Assembly: GCA_001725155.1 (NCBI GenBank)
Contig: MEFP01000030.1
Coordinates: 744,001 to 808,000 of the forward strand
Direction: 5' to 3'
Length of the DNA stretch: 64,000 bases
DNA from: Lysobacteraceae bacterium SCN 69-320
GTDB taxonomy: Bacteria; Pseudomonadota; Gammaproteobacteria; Xanthomonadales; Rhodanobacteraceae
Part shown: piece by piece, positions 27,105-35,874 of the stretch
How positions within the stretch are numbered: the first letter of the stretch is position 1
Layout of the letters: each line of letters opens with the position of its first letter
Notes under the pieces: model-generated
The model's input: the letters and a program-made list of their open reading frames with translations, nothing else
Databases searched by the model: none
What the model was told of the DNA's origin: nothing
Program-made: the position numbers and the translations under genes

Positions 27105-28223
27105 ATGCCCGCGCCCAAGCTGTTCGAGCCGCTGACCCTGGGTTCGCTGTCCCTGGCCAACCGCATCGTCATCGCGCCGATGTGCCAGTACTCCGCCGAG
27201 AACGGCTGCATGACGGACTGGCATACGATCCATCTCGGCCAGCTCGCGCTGTCGGGTGCGGCGCTGCTGACGATAGAGGCGACGGCCGTGCTGCCCGAAG
27301 GCCGCATCAGCCATGCCGACGTCGGACTCTGGGACGATGCGACCGAAGCCGCGATGGCGAAGACCCTCGCGGCGGTACGGCGCTGGTCGGACATGCCGAT
27401 CGCGATCCAGCTCGGCCATGCGGGCCGCAAGGCGTCCACCGATCTGCCCTGGCGCGGCGGCGGCCCGATCGCCGCCGATCACGCCAACGGCTGGCAGACC
27501 GTCGCACCGTCGGCGCTGCCGTTCAGCCCGCAGCATTCGATACCCGCAGCGCTCGATGCCGACGGACTGCAGCGCATCCGCGACGCGTTCGCCGCGGCCG
27601 CGCGCCGTGCCGCGCGGCTGGATCTCGCTGCCGTACAGGTACACGCGGCGCACGGCTATCTGCTGCATCAGTTCCTCTCGCCGCTGAGCAACCGGCGCGA
27701 CGACGACTACGGCGGCAGCCTGGAAAACCGCCTGCGCTTTCCGCTGGAAATCTTCGACGCGGTGCGCGATGCGTTCCCGGCCGAGCGGCCCGTGACCGTG
27801 CGCGTTTCCGGTACCGACTGGGTGCCGGGCGGCTGGAACGTCGACGACACCGTCGCGTTCGCGCGTGCACTCGAACAGCGCGGCTGCAGCGCGATCCACG
27901 TTTCCAGCGGCGGCGTCGATCCGGCCCAGGCCATACCGGTCGCGCCGGGCTATCAGGTGCCGCTGGCGCGCGCGGTCAAGGCTGCCGTGCGCATGCCAGT
28001 GGTCGCCGTCGGGCTGATCACCGAACCCGAACACGCCGAGGCCATCGTCGCCAACGGCGACGCCGATCTCGTCGCGCTGGCCCGCGCCATGCTCTACGAC
28101 CCGCGCTGGCCCTGGCACGCGGCCGCGCAGCTCGGCGCATCGGTCAAGGCGCCGGATCAATACCTGCGCTGTCAGCCGCGGCAGTTTCCGAATCTGTTCG
28201 CGCCGACGCAGCCGGCGCGCTGA
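27105..28223 (+). CDS. Old yellow enzyme, YqjM-like NAD(P)H:flavin oxidoreductase
   Basis: An FMN enzyme reducing activated C=C bonds (enones, nitro-compounds). At 372 residues it is a TIM barrel. The redox-tuning cysteine of the thermophilic-like OYE class is C27 in APMCQYSAENG. QLGHAGRKAS and VHAAHGYLLHQFLSPLSNRR supply flavin and substrate residues. The C-terminal VALARAMLYDPRWPWHAA is typical of YqjM/XenA. Physiological substrate unknown. It ends 4 bp before the convergent DsbA-like gene. Confidence 0.92.
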   Translation: MPAPKLFEPLTLGSLSLANRIVIAPMCQYSAENGCMTDWHTIHLGQLALSGAALLTIEATAVLPEGRISHADVGLWDDATEAAMAKTLAAVRRWSDMPIAIQLGHAGRKASTDLPWRGGGPIAADHANGWQTVAPSALPFSPQHSIPAALDADGLQRIRDAFAAAARRAARLDLAAVQVHAAHGYLLHQFLSPLSNRRDDDYGGSLENRLRFPLEIFDAVRDAFPAERPVTVRVSGTDWVPGGWNVDDTVAFARALEQRGCSAIHVSSGGVDPAQAIPVAPGYQVPLARAVKAAVRMPVVAVGLITEPEHAEAIVANGDADLVALARAMLYDPRWPWHAAAQLGASVKAPDQYLRCQPRQFPNLFAPTQPAR

Positions 28224-28227
28224 GCCT

Positions 28228-28962
28228 TCAGCACCCGCCACCGTCGGGCGCACAGAACGGCGCGGCAGCCGCTCCGTCGGGCGGCGCCGATCCCAGCCAC
28301 GCGATCAGCTGTGCACGCCAGGCCTCGGTCCGGCCGAGATAGCGGCCGATGTCGATCCGCTGCGGCGGCTCGCCGGCGATCGACAAGGCCACGGTCGGAA
28401 AGCCGTGGCCGCCGACCTGCTGCAGCAGGCGCCGGCTCGCGGCGATATGCGCCTGGGTGATCGCACCGCTCATCTGCCGATACACCTCGCCGAACGCGGC
28501 GGCATGACCGAGCTCCGCAGCCAACCCGGCCAGCACGGCCGGATCGGCGATATGCCGGCCTTCGACGTAGTGTGCGCGCTGCAGGCGCTCGAGCATGACG
28601 AGGCCGGCGCGGTTCGCATCGCCGGCGAGCACGCCGGCCGCGAGCACCGCACTGATCGGCGGCTCCGAATCGAGCACGTAGCCGACGTTGCGCAGCAGGC
28701 CGTCGGCATACGCCGCGCCGAACGGCTGGCCCGTGAGCTCGCCGATGCGGCGGTCGTGCGGCAGCACGTAATCGCGCCATTGCGGCGTGATCGCGCGCCG
28801 CTGCGCGCCGGCGAGCAGGCCGCCCGCATGCAGTTCGACGGCGAGCCCGCCGATGCCCGCCGCCGCATGGATCAGCGGCGCGGCCGCATAGCACCAGCCG
28901 CAGAGCGGATCGTAGATGTAGTGCAGGCGCGGCGATGCGGCCGGGGTTTCGTCATTGGCCAT
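28228..28962 (-). CDS. DsbA/FrnE-family thioredoxin-like oxidoreductase
   Basis: A 244-residue cytoplasmic protein (no signal peptide) with the redox motif CGWC in YIYDPLCGWCYAAAPLI near residue 21. An inserted helical domain and the conserved cis-proline region (GGHGFPTVAL) follow. This layout matches the DsbA family protein group related to FrnE rather than periplasmic DsbA. The C-terminus ends in GGGC, an extra cysteine of unknown use. It is followed on the same strand, upstream in transcription, by the GFA-like gene 55 bp away. Confidence 0.85.
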   Translation of the reverse strand: MANDETPAASPRLHYIYDPLCGWCYAAAPLIHAAAGIGGLAVELHAGGLLAGAQRRAITPQWRDYVLPHDRRIGELTGQPFGAAYADGLLRNVGYVLDSEPPISAVLAAGVLAGDANRAGLVMLERLQRAHYVEGRHIADPAVLAGLAAELGHAAAFGEVYRQMSGAITQAHIAASRRLLQQVGGHGFPTVALSIAGEPPQRIDIGRYLGRTEAWRAQLIAWLGSAPPDGAAAAPFCAPDGGGC

Positions 28963-29017
28963 GTCGGCTCGTTCCTGATGCTCGCGATGCGGGAATGCGG
29001 ACCGGATCGCGGTGCGG

Positions 29018-29608
29018 TCAGCCGTACAGGCTGCGGCGCTGCGACGACGTCAGCACTTCGGGCGCGACGACGGGCCGGCCGCTGTCGCGCTCGAAAAACG
29101 GATTGTCGCGGTATTTGCCGCTGAGCCGGGCGGCCATCACGTTGCGCAGGATCTTCAGCACGCCGGCCAGGGTCGCGAATCGCGTCGCAGCGACCGGCCC
29201 CGTCGCCGATGCCGTGTTCAACGCGATCCGCGCCGGACCGAAAGCCGCATCGCGCGCCGCCGCCGATTCCGGCAGACAGTCAAGCACGATGCCGACATAC
29301 GGCAAGGCGCGATCGCGCGGCGTATTCGCGAGCGGCGTGCTGCAGCAGCCCGCATACCAGCGCAGCAGTCCCTTCCCGCTCAGCGACATGCAGCGCAGCG
29401 CCTCGACACCGTGCGTGAAGCGCAGCCGGTGCGGACTGGCCGCGACGATGTCGGTGCCGCCGCAGGGGTTCAAGGTGCGTGCGGTCTGGCCGAGAAAACG
29501 CGCGAAGGCCTGGCAGTCGCGGCAATAGCAGACCACACGCGTGGCGCGCTGCGGCTCGGCCAGAGCGGCCTGCACGGCGCCGCATTCGCAACGGATGGCA
29601 AAGTCCAT
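29018..29608 (-). CDS. GFA-like zinc protein (DUF6151 type)
   Basis: A 196-residue protein with a GFA-type cysteine layout: CECGAVQ at the N-terminus, CYCRDCQAFARFLG, and later RWYAGCCSTPLANTP. The GFA family binds zinc, and some members act on S-hydroxymethylglutathione, but this subgroup lacks a proven activity. The ATG at 29608 places CECG at residues 8-11 as usual. It may be co-transcribed with the DsbA-like gene downstream. Confidence 0.75.
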   Translation of the reverse strand: MDFAIRCECGAVQAALAEPQRATRVVCYCRDCQAFARFLGQTARTLNPCGGTDIVAASPHRLRFTHGVEALRCMSLSGKGLLRWYAGCCSTPLANTPRDRALPYVGIVLDCLPESAAARDAAFGPARIALNTASATGPVAATRFATLAGVLKILRNVMAARLSGKYRDNPFFERDSGRPVVAPEVLTSSQRRSLYG

Positions 29609-29992
29609 CGTTCTGTCCCTCGTCGGCAACGGACGGCGGATGAAACCCGGGTGCGGCCGCGCGGAACGCGACGCAGCGCCCGGCGCGATACTAGCGCGCC
29701 CGTGCCGACAGGAACGGAGAACAGCGTGGCCCTGGCCAGCGGCTTCATCGGACGGGTCCGCTACCGCCTCGACGCAACCTCGAGGCCGGAGCGTCGCTGC
29801 CATAGCCGCTCGTGCTGCCGCAGAGCCTTCAGCGGCGCCGGCTCCGCTTCTGCCGGAGCGGAACCGGGTTCCTCGTCAGGCCCGGCGACGGCGACCGACC
29901 CGACCGTTGCGCGCCGGCATCCGGCCGGGGCCTGGGCTTCTGCAGGACCCGTAGCAGCAGCGCAGCGCCTGGATGCCACGGCGCCACGAACG
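29609..29992. other. Gap without convincing gene
   Basis: About 380 bp between the GFA-like gene and the methyltransferase, both on the minus strand. Frames are open because of high GC, but every translation is Arg/Pro/Ala-rich with no conserved motif. No T-rich terminator and no clear promoter were found. Confidence 0.5.
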
Positions 29993-30565
29993 TCACCAGT
30001 GCCGCCTTTCGATCCGCCAGACTGCCGCCGGCGGAAGATTCCACCAGGCGCGGCCGAGATGCGTCGCATGCAGGTCCAGCTGCCGGCGCACGGCCGCCGG
30101 CACGGGGCAGCGCCAGCCGTAGGTAAATTGATAGAACGCACCATCTTCCCGCAGATGGGAGAACGCCCCCTGGAGGATCGCCGAGATCGTTTCCGCCGAC
30201 ATGTTCAACAGCGGCAGGCCGCTGACGACGGCGCCGGCGCGGGCGCCGTCGAACAGCATCGCCTCGCTCAAGCGGGCGGCGTCGATCTGATGGACATGTG
30301 CGCCGGGAAAGCGCTGCCGGAGTACGTTCGCGAAGACGTCGCCATATTCGACCAGGCTCAAGTCCTGCGGGCGCAGGCCGCGCCCGAGCAGGGCGCGGGT
30401 GAATACGCCCGTGCCTGCGCCGAGCTCGATCACCGGCGCAGCGCCGGCGTCGATCTCGGCGGTGATCAGCCGCGCCAGCGCGCGTCCGGAAGGCGCGATG
30501 GCGCCGACCCGGCGGGGATCGGATGTCCAGTCGCCCAGGAAGGAAAACGTATCGCGCAGGCTCAT
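29993..30565 (-). CDS. SAM-dependent methyltransferase (phospholipid methyltransferase-like)
   Basis: A 190-residue class I methyltransferase. The SAM loop is VIELGAGTGVFTRALL, preceded by SDPRRVGAIAPSGRALARL, a start typical of PmtA-like phospholipid N-methyltransferases and related small enzymes. A later YGDVFANVLRQRFPG segment carries the acidic residue for ribose binding. The ATG at 30565 gives the family-like start; an in-frame ATG at 30661 would add 32 residues and lie 12 bp after the histidine kinase stop. It is third in a likely operon with the two-component system. Confidence 0.75.
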   Translation of the reverse strand: MSLRDTFSFLGDWTSDPRRVGAIAPSGRALARLITAEIDAGAAPVIELGAGTGVFTRALLGRGLRPQDLSLVEYGDVFANVLRQRFPGAHVHQIDAARLSEAMLFDGARAGAVVSGLPLLNMSAETISAILQGAFSHLREDGAFYQFTYGWRCPVPAAVRRQLDLHATHLGRAWWNLPPAAVWRIERRHW

Positions 30566-30673
30566 GCTCGTGAGCCCGGCAAACAGTGGCGGTTCGGTGA
30601 CATGCGAGCCTGCTGCGGAAGGGCGATGCACCCATTCTGCGCAGCAGGATTGCGTCAACATGGCGTCGCCGGC

Positions 30674-32041
30674 TCAACCGCTCCCGTTTACCAGCGGAAT
30701 TCGCAGCCGCAGGTGCGCGCCGCGCGCGTGCGCCAGCGCCGCCACGCTGCCGCCGTGCGCGCGGGCGATCTCCTGCACCAGATGCAGGCCGAGACCCGCG
30801 CCGCGATGACCGGGTACCAGCCGATGGAACGCCTCGAAGATGCGCTCCCGCTCGGCCTCGGGAATGCCGTCGCCTTCGTCGATCACATCCAGACTGCCTT
30901 CGGCATGGAGGGTTACCGCGATCTGTCCCCGGCGGCCGCCGTATTCGACGGCGTTCTGGATCAGATTGGTCAGCGCACGCTGCAAGGCGCCGCGGTCGCC
31001 CTGGACGATGCACGGATCGGGCGGCGCATCGAAGACCAGGCTGTAGCCGGCGCCCAGCGCCAGCGGCGCCGTGTCGGCCACGACCTCGCGCGCAACCGCG
31101 CCCAGGTCCAGCAGCACCCGCTGCGCGGCAGTACTGCGCAGACGCTGCAGATCCAGCAATTGCTCCGCCAGCGTCGCCAACCGGGCGACGTCTTCGCGCA
31201 GCCGCTGACCCAGGGAATCGCGCTCCAGCAGTTCGCACCGGGTCTGCAGAATCGCGATGGGTGTGCGCAGTTCGTGCGCGGCGTCCAGAAGAAAGCGCTG
31301 CTGGCGCACGTATCCGTCGTCGAGGCGGACCAGGGCCTCGTTGATGGCCGCGACCAGCGGCAGCACTTCGCGCGGCACGTCATCGGTCGGCAACCGCGTC
31401 GCGCGGCGGTCGGCGTCGATGTGCGCCGCCTGCGCCGCCACCTTGTGCAGGCCCGCCAGCGCGCGCCGCACCACGATCGGCGTGGCCAACAGCGTGGCCA
31501 GCGCCATGATGGCGAGCAGCGGTATGGTCGGCGCGGCCAGGCTGAGTGCCGCCGCAGCGAGATAGCGCCCCAGCGGGATCTTCCCGCCAGGACCGGTGAG
31601 CACCTGTATGCGACCGGCCGGGGTATCTATCCAGCGCAACTGCGCGGTCGGGCGGTCAGCGGAGGCGTCGCCGAGGTTCCATCCGAAACGCGCGTAGCCG
31701 ACGTCGTCGAGCGCGGCGCCGATGCGAGCGTACTCCGGCGGTACCGTGCCTTCGGCAATGCTCTGCCCGGCGGAATCGCGCGCGGTGAACCAGAGGCCCG
31801 GCACTTCGCGGCGCAGACGCGCGAGTTCCGCCGTCGGACGAAGCTGCAGGCGGCCCGTCGCGTCCCGCTCGACGGCCTCGCGCATCGCATTCACGACGTT
31901 GTCTTCCGATTCCAGGCGCAGCAGCATTCCGCTGCCGATCAGGACGGCCAGGACAGCCGCGATCGCGATGCACAGCAGGATCGCCTGCAGCAGCAGAAGG
32001 CGCCGGACGAGCCGCCAGCGCAGCGAAGCGTTGGCGTTCAT
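30674..32041 (-). CDS. Sensor histidine kinase
   Basis: A 455-residue membrane kinase. Transmembrane helices lie near 13-38 and 161-188, enclosing a periplasmic sensor of about 120 residues, followed by a HAMP-like linker. The phospho-acceptor is H256 in DAAHELRTPIAIL. The N box NLIQNAVEYGG, G1 VIDEGDGIP and G2 GAGLGLHLV are intact. The ATG overlaps the regulator stop (ATGA). The family resembles QseC/TctE-type OmpR kinases; the signal is unknown. Confidence 0.93.
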   Translation of the reverse strand: MNANASLRWRLVRRLLLLQAILLCIAIAAVLAVLIGSGMLLRLESEDNVVNAMREAVERDATGRLQLRPTAELARLRREVPGLWFTARDSAGQSIAEGTVPPEYARIGAALDDVGYARFGWNLGDASADRPTAQLRWIDTPAGRIQVLTGPGGKIPLGRYLAAAALSLAAPTIPLLAIMALATLLATPIVVRRALAGLHKVAAQAAHIDADRRATRLPTDDVPREVLPLVAAINEALVRLDDGYVRQQRFLLDAAHELRTPIAILQTRCELLERDSLGQRLREDVARLATLAEQLLDLQRLRSTAAQRVLLDLGAVAREVVADTAPLALGAGYSLVFDAPPDPCIVQGDRGALQRALTNLIQNAVEYGGRRGQIAVTLHAEGSLDVIDEGDGIPEAERERIFEAFHRLVPGHRGAGLGLHLVQEIARAHGGSVAALAHARGAHLRLRIPLVNGSG

Positions 32042-32712
32042 GGACGCTGGCGCAGCAGGTAGCCGACGCCGCGGATGGTGTGGATCTCCACGCCGGCTCC
32101 GGCGCCGTCGAGCTTGCGCCGCAGACGGGAAACGTGGGTGTCGAGCGCATTGGACTGGACGGCGTCGGCGAATCCGTAGACCGCTTCCTCCAGCGCCTCG
32201 CGCAGCACGGTGCGCCCTTGCCGGCGCAGCAGCGTCTCCAGCACCAGCAGCTCGCGGCGGGGCAGCGTCAGTGCCGCGGCGCCGACAGTCGCCTCACGAT
32301 GAATCGTATTGAAGTATATGTTTCCAACTCTTATCACCGCTGTCTGCAGCGCCGCCGGCCTGCGCAGGATCGCGCGCAGGCGTGCCAGCAGTTCCTCCAC
32401 CGCGAAAGGCTTCGCCAGGTAGTCGTCGGCGCCGCCTTCCAGGCCGGCGAGCCGGTCATCGAGTTCGCCGCGGGCGGTCAGCACGATCACCGGGGTCGAC
32501 TTGCCCTCGGCGCGCCATTTCGCCAACAGCGCCAGCCCTTCGCCGTCGGGCAATTGCCGGTCCAGGACGATCGCGTCATGCAGATCGTCCCGGGCCGCCT
32601 CGCGGGCCTGGGCCGCCGTCGTGACGTGGTCCACCACCATGTCGCGGCGGGCCAGCGCAGCCGTCAGCGCCCCGGCCATTTCCAGCTCGTCTTCGACAAG
32701 GAGTATTCGCAT
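32038..32712 (-). CDS. OmpR-family response regulator
   Basis: A 224-residue regulator. The receiver domain has the acidic pair at 8-9, phospho-acceptor D51 (VLDRQLPDGEG), T/S at 79 and K101 (AKPFAVEEL). The C-terminal winged helix has LPRRELLVLETLL and HVSRLRRKLDGAGAG. The start MRILLVEDE has a -10-like TATAAA about 28 bp upstream. Codons for residues 125-138 (IRVGNIYFNTIHRE) are strikingly AT-rich (32297-32341) compared with the rest of the gene. Confidence 0.94.
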   Translation of the reverse strand: MRILLVEDELEMAGALTAALARRDMVVDHVTTAAQAREAARDDLHDAIVLDRQLPDGEGLALLAKWRAEGKSTPVIVLTARGELDDRLAGLEGGADDYLAKPFAVEELLARLRAILRRPAALQTAVIRVGNIYFNTIHREATVGAAALTLPRRELLVLETLLRRQGRTVLREALEEAVYGFADAVQSNALDTHVSRLRRKLDGAGAGVEIHTIRGVGYLLRQRP

Positions 32713-32739
32713 AGGGACGGCAGTCGGGCGGACCCGTCG

Positions 32740-32745
32740 TTTATA
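32740..32745 (-). promoter_or_regulatory. Extended -10 element of the two-component operon
   Basis: Read on the minus strand this is TGCTATAAA, an extended -10 (TGn TATAAA) 27 bp before the regulator ATG. No good -35 is visible at 17 bp, as is common for extended -10 promoters. Confidence 0.4.
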
Positions 32746-32974
32746 GCAGCGACATTGCCGCAGCATGGCGTGCCGGAAGCGTGAGGTGGCGCGGATGACG
32801 CAGGGATGCGGCGTCGGCCGCGGGCGGCGACCACGCCCCGCCCCGGCGGCAGCGCAGCCGTGACAGGCGCGGCCGGCGTGCGAATGCCGCCGCACGCTTG
32901 CTCGCAGGCCGGCGATTGCGGACCATCCGCCGGCTGTACGCTTGCCGTGCCCCCAAACGACTCCCCGGCTCTCC

Positions 32975-33484
32975 ATGACCCCGTCCGAATCCGCCCGCGC
33001 AACCGCCGCGACCATCCGCAAGCGCCCCAAACGACTGTGGGCCGCCGCGCTGATGAACATCGCCATCGGCCTGTTGAGCCTGACGATGTTGACCTTGATC
33101 ATCGCCAGGCCCGAACTGCACCAGCAAATGGGCACGAGTTCCGCGGGCCTCGCGCTGGCCGTGTCCCTCGGGATCGCACTGATCGCCTCGTCGGCGCTCG
33201 CTCTGCTCGGCAAGCCGTGGGCGCGCTGGCTGATGCTCGCCGCCGCGGCCGTTTATTACGGAACCCTGGTCGTGCAGAACCTGCAGCTGATGTCGACCCC
33301 CGACTTGACCGAACCGTTTCGACTGAAGCTCGTCACGAACGTCGGGCGCAGTCTGCTCGAACTCGCGATCAACGCCTGGGCGCTGCTCAGTGCGAAAACG
33401 CGTCTGTATTTCAATCCGTCGCCGAACCCGGCGGCGTCAGCGCATCGCCTCGGCGCAGATCCCGCTGCGGAACCGAACGGCTGA
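32975..33484 (+). CDS. Unknown four-helix membrane protein
   Basis: A 169-residue protein with a basic N-terminus (RKRPKRLWAAAL). Three or four hydrophobic helices are visible: about 23-44, 58-78, 82-98 and a weaker one near 118-133. The C-terminal tail is Pro/Ala-rich. No family recognised. It is divergent from the two-component operon, so the shared 262-bp intergenic region might be bound by that regulator (inference only). Confidence 0.6.
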   Translation: MTPSESARATAATIRKRPKRLWAAALMNIAIGLLSLTMLTLIIARPELHQQMGTSSAGLALAVSLGIALIASSALALLGKPWARWLMLAAAAVYYGTLVVQNLQLMSTPDLTEPFRLKLVTNVGRSLLELAINAWALLSAKTRLYFNPSPNPAASAHRLGADPAAEPNG

Positions 33485-34125
33485 TCGCCGCCGCCGACCG
33501 CCGCACCGCGCGTCAGCGCGAACACCGCCTGCACGACCTTGCCGATGCGGCCTGCGCGGAGACGCGTCCGTCGCTGCTACGCAGTTCCACGAGGACGAAC
33601 TGCGCGCTGCGATCGAGGTTTTCGACCTGGTCGTAGCTGCGCGGATACAGATCGACCGACAGATGACGCCCCGGCTGCGCGACGGCCATGCCCGCCGCGT
33701 AGCGGCAGCGCCTGTCGTAGCGTCCGCGTCGGTCGCGTCACTGACGGCAGGCACCACTCTCCACAAAATCCGGCGGCGCTCGCCATGACATCCGTGCTCA
33801 TGGATACCGTCGCCGCGACGGCGTCACGAAAGAGCCGCTTGAGCACGATGTTCCTAGGCATGCGCGGTCCGCGATCGGCAGCCTAGCGACGGATGCGCCG
33901 GACCTGCGTGCCGCTGGCCGCAAGGATCCGCCGCCGGCGGACCCAGCGATGCCGATCGGCCGTCGCTCGCCGGCCGCTTCACGAGACAGACACGGTTCGA
34001 TGGACAGCGAACGACACGCCTCTGAACGAAGCCTGGTGCATCGCGGCGACAGCCCTGCCGCACGCGGGCGCGCCGCCGCATCGCGATCGTCCCTGCGCTG
34101 CCGCGCTCGGCCGCGCCGCCCATGC
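33485..34125. other. Gap with probable gene remnant
   Basis: About 640 bp with no intact gene. On the minus strand 33513-33689 encodes a 58-residue stretch starting MAVAQPGRHLSVDLYPRSYD. It reads like real protein (balanced composition, alternating hydrophobic strands), but the frame is closed just upstream by a TGA and the tail degenerates, suggesting a decayed gene end. The remainder shows only GC-driven open frames. Confidence 0.4.
33513..33689 (-). pseudogene. Possible C-terminal gene remnant (58 codons)
   Basis: The translated core AQPGRHLSVDLYPRSYDQVE continues into NLDRSAQFVLVELRSSDGR, plausible beta-strand protein. There is no ribosome binding site, no family match, and the upstream frame is blocked. 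It could alternatively be a small real gene. Confidence 0.3.
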
Positions 34126-35034
34126 TCAACGCACTGCGGCGGCAGCCGCCTCGGGTGCGAGTTCCTCGACGAGAAAATCGATGAACGCACGCGTCTTCTG
34201 CGGCAGGCGGCGCAGCTGCGGATAGACCGCGTTGATGCTGATCGGCGGCGCCTGCCAGTCGTCGAGCAGGGTCTGCAGGCGGCCCGCTGCGATCGCGTCG
34301 CCGACGATGAAGGTCGGCAGCAGCGCGATGCCGAGGCCGGCTTCGGCCGCCGCCGCGAGCACGTCGCCGTTGTTCGCATGCAGCGGGCCGGTGGTCGCGA
34401 TGTGCCGGGTTTCCGCGCCGCGCGACAAGGTCAGGCTGACGCCGCTCTGCAGATAGCCGTAGGCGAGAAACGCATGCTGCGCGAGATCCTCGGGCCGCTG
34501 CGGCAGGCCGGCGCGCTGCAGGTAGGACGGTGCGGCGACGAGCACGCGCGGCGCCGGCGCGAGACGGCGCGCGATCAGCGAGGAATCGGCCAGGCTCGCG
34601 ATACGCAGGGTCACGTCGAAGCCGCCGCGCACCGGATCTTCCTGCTGGTCGCTGAGCACGAGCTGCAGTTCGATCTGCGGATGCAGCGCGTGGAAGCGCG
34701 GCAGCAGCGGGCCGAGCCGGCGCACGCCGAAGGACATGGGCGCATTGACGCGCAAGGTGCCGCGCAGTTCGCCGCTGCCGCTGCGCGCGCGCTGTTCGGC
34801 TTCTTCGATCGCGGCGAGCACGTCGAGCGTGGCCTCGAAATAGTCGCTGCCGGCTTCGGTCAGACGCAGGCTGCGCGTGGTGCGGATCAGCAGTTGCACG
34901 CCGATCGCGTCTTCGAGCGCCTGGATCTGCTTGCTGACCGTGGAGCGCGGCAGCTCCAGCGCACGCGCCGCCGCGGCGAAGCCGTTGTGGCGCACGGTCT
35001 CGACGAACGCGCGCATGCAGTCGACCCTGTCCAT
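34126..35034 (-). CDS. LysR-family transcriptional regulator
   Basis: 302 residues. The N-terminal winged helix-turn-helix is FVETVRHNGFAAAARALELP with RSTVSKQIQALED; the effector-binding domain begins around residue 90 (GTLRVNAPMSFG). DVLAAAAEAGLGIALLPTFI is the conserved LysR C-terminal segment. It is divergent from the isochorismatase-like gene with a 143-bp shared intergenic region holding an inverted repeat at 35049-35070, the classic arrangement for LysR control of a neighbouring operon. Confidence 0.93.
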   Translation of the reverse strand: MDRVDCMRAFVETVRHNGFAAAARALELPRSTVSKQIQALEDAIGVQLLIRTTRSLRLTEAGSDYFEATLDVLAAIEEAEQRARSGSGELRGTLRVNAPMSFGVRRLGPLLPRFHALHPQIELQLVLSDQQEDPVRGGFDVTLRIASLADSSLIARRLAPAPRVLVAAPSYLQRAGLPQRPEDLAQHAFLAYGYLQSGVSLTLSRGAETRHIATTGPLHANNGDVLAAAAEAGLGIALLPTFIVGDAIAAGRLQTLLDDWQAPPISINAVYPQLRRLPQKTRAFIDFLVEELAPEAAAAAVR

Positions 35035-35048
35035 ATTGTCCCCAGAAT

Positions 35049-35070
35049 AGAATCAAAGTGTCTGCATTCT
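35049..35070. promoter_or_regulatory. Candidate LysR operator
   Basis: AGAAT-N12-ATTCT, a dyad of LysR-box size, with an extra AGAAT directly repeated at 35044. It lies 15 bp from the LysR start codon and 108 bp before the isochorismatase-like ATG, an AT-rich patch in GC-rich DNA. Confidence 0.5.
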
Positions 35071-35177
35071 AGGTGATTGTCGCCGTCTATGGCGCAATCC
35101 ACACTGCCTCCACGCCGCCGCCAAGCCCGCAGGGCCCGAACCGGCACCGCCCGCCACGTCACGCCACGGAGACCGCC

Positions 35178-35819
35178 ATGTCCACGCTCGACCTGCTGAA
35201 CCCGACCAATTCGGCCCTGATCCTGATCGACCACCAGCCGCAGATGTCCTTCGGCGTGCAGTCCATCGATCGCCAGACCCTCAAGAACAACACCGTCGCG
35301 CTGGCCAAGACCGCCAAGGCGTTCGGCGTTCCTACCGTGCTGACCTCGGTCGAGACCGAGAGCTTCAGCGGCTACATCTGGCCGGAGCTGCTGGCCGTGT
35401 TCCCGGACCACAAGCCGGTCGAGCGCAGCTCGATGAATTCCTGGGAGGACGACAAGCTCGTCGCCGCGGTCAAGGCCACCGGCCGCAAGAAGCTGATCAT
35501 GGCCGCGCTGTGGACCGAGGTCTGTCTGAACTTCCCGGTGCTCGGCGCGCTGCAGGACGGCTACGAGGTCTACATCGTGACCGACGCGTCCGGCGGCACG
35601 ACGCAGGAAGCGCACGACATGTCCATCCAGCGCATGATCCAGGCCGGTGCGATTCCGGTGACCTGGCAGCAGGTACTGCTGGAATACCAGCGCGACTGGT
35701 CGCGCAAGGGCACCTACGACGCCGTCATGGACATCGTGCGCGAGCACAGCGGCGCCTACGGCATGGGCGTGGACTACGCCTACACCATGGTGCACAAGGC
35801 ACCGCAGCGCAAAGCCTGA
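35178..35819 (+). CDS. Isochorismatase-family hydrolase (YcaC-like)
   Basis: 213 residues, cytoplasmic. The family core includes ALILIDHQPQMSFGV with catalytic D19 and the nucleophile cysteine C116 in ALWTEVCLNFP, followed by EVYIVTDASGGTTQEAHDMS. This is the YcaC-related branch, whose natural substrate is unknown. It is first gene of a five-gene unit with XapX, amidohydrolase, DoxX and porin genes and faces the LysR gene. Confidence 0.9.
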   Translation: MSTLDLLNPTNSALILIDHQPQMSFGVQSIDRQTLKNNTVALAKTAKAFGVPTVLTSVETESFSGYIWPELLAVFPDHKPVERSSMNSWEDDKLVAAVKATGRKKLIMAALWTEVCLNFPVLGALQDGYEVYIVTDASGGTTQEAHDMSIQRMIQAGAIPVTWQQVLLEYQRDWSRKGTYDAVMDIVREHSGAYGMGVDYAYTMVHKAPQRKA

Positions 35820-35824
35820 GTTCC

Positions 35825-35852
35825 GCGGCCGGGCGCCGCGGCGCCCGGCCGC
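35825..35852 (+). terminator. 12-bp GC hairpin between the hydrolase gene and xapX
   Basis: GCGGCCGGGCGC-CGCG-GCGCCCGGCCGC, perfect, 5 nt after the hydrolase stop and 22 bp before the XapX ATG. There is no T tract. In an operon this more likely tunes relative mRNA levels than ends the transcript. Confidence 0.45.
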
Positions 35853-35874
35853 TCCGCTCTACCGGAGAACGGCC

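Noticed and set aside
29541-30144. Short frames on both strands in the gap before the methyltransferase
   Set aside because: Low-complexity Arg/Pro-rich translations with no start signals.
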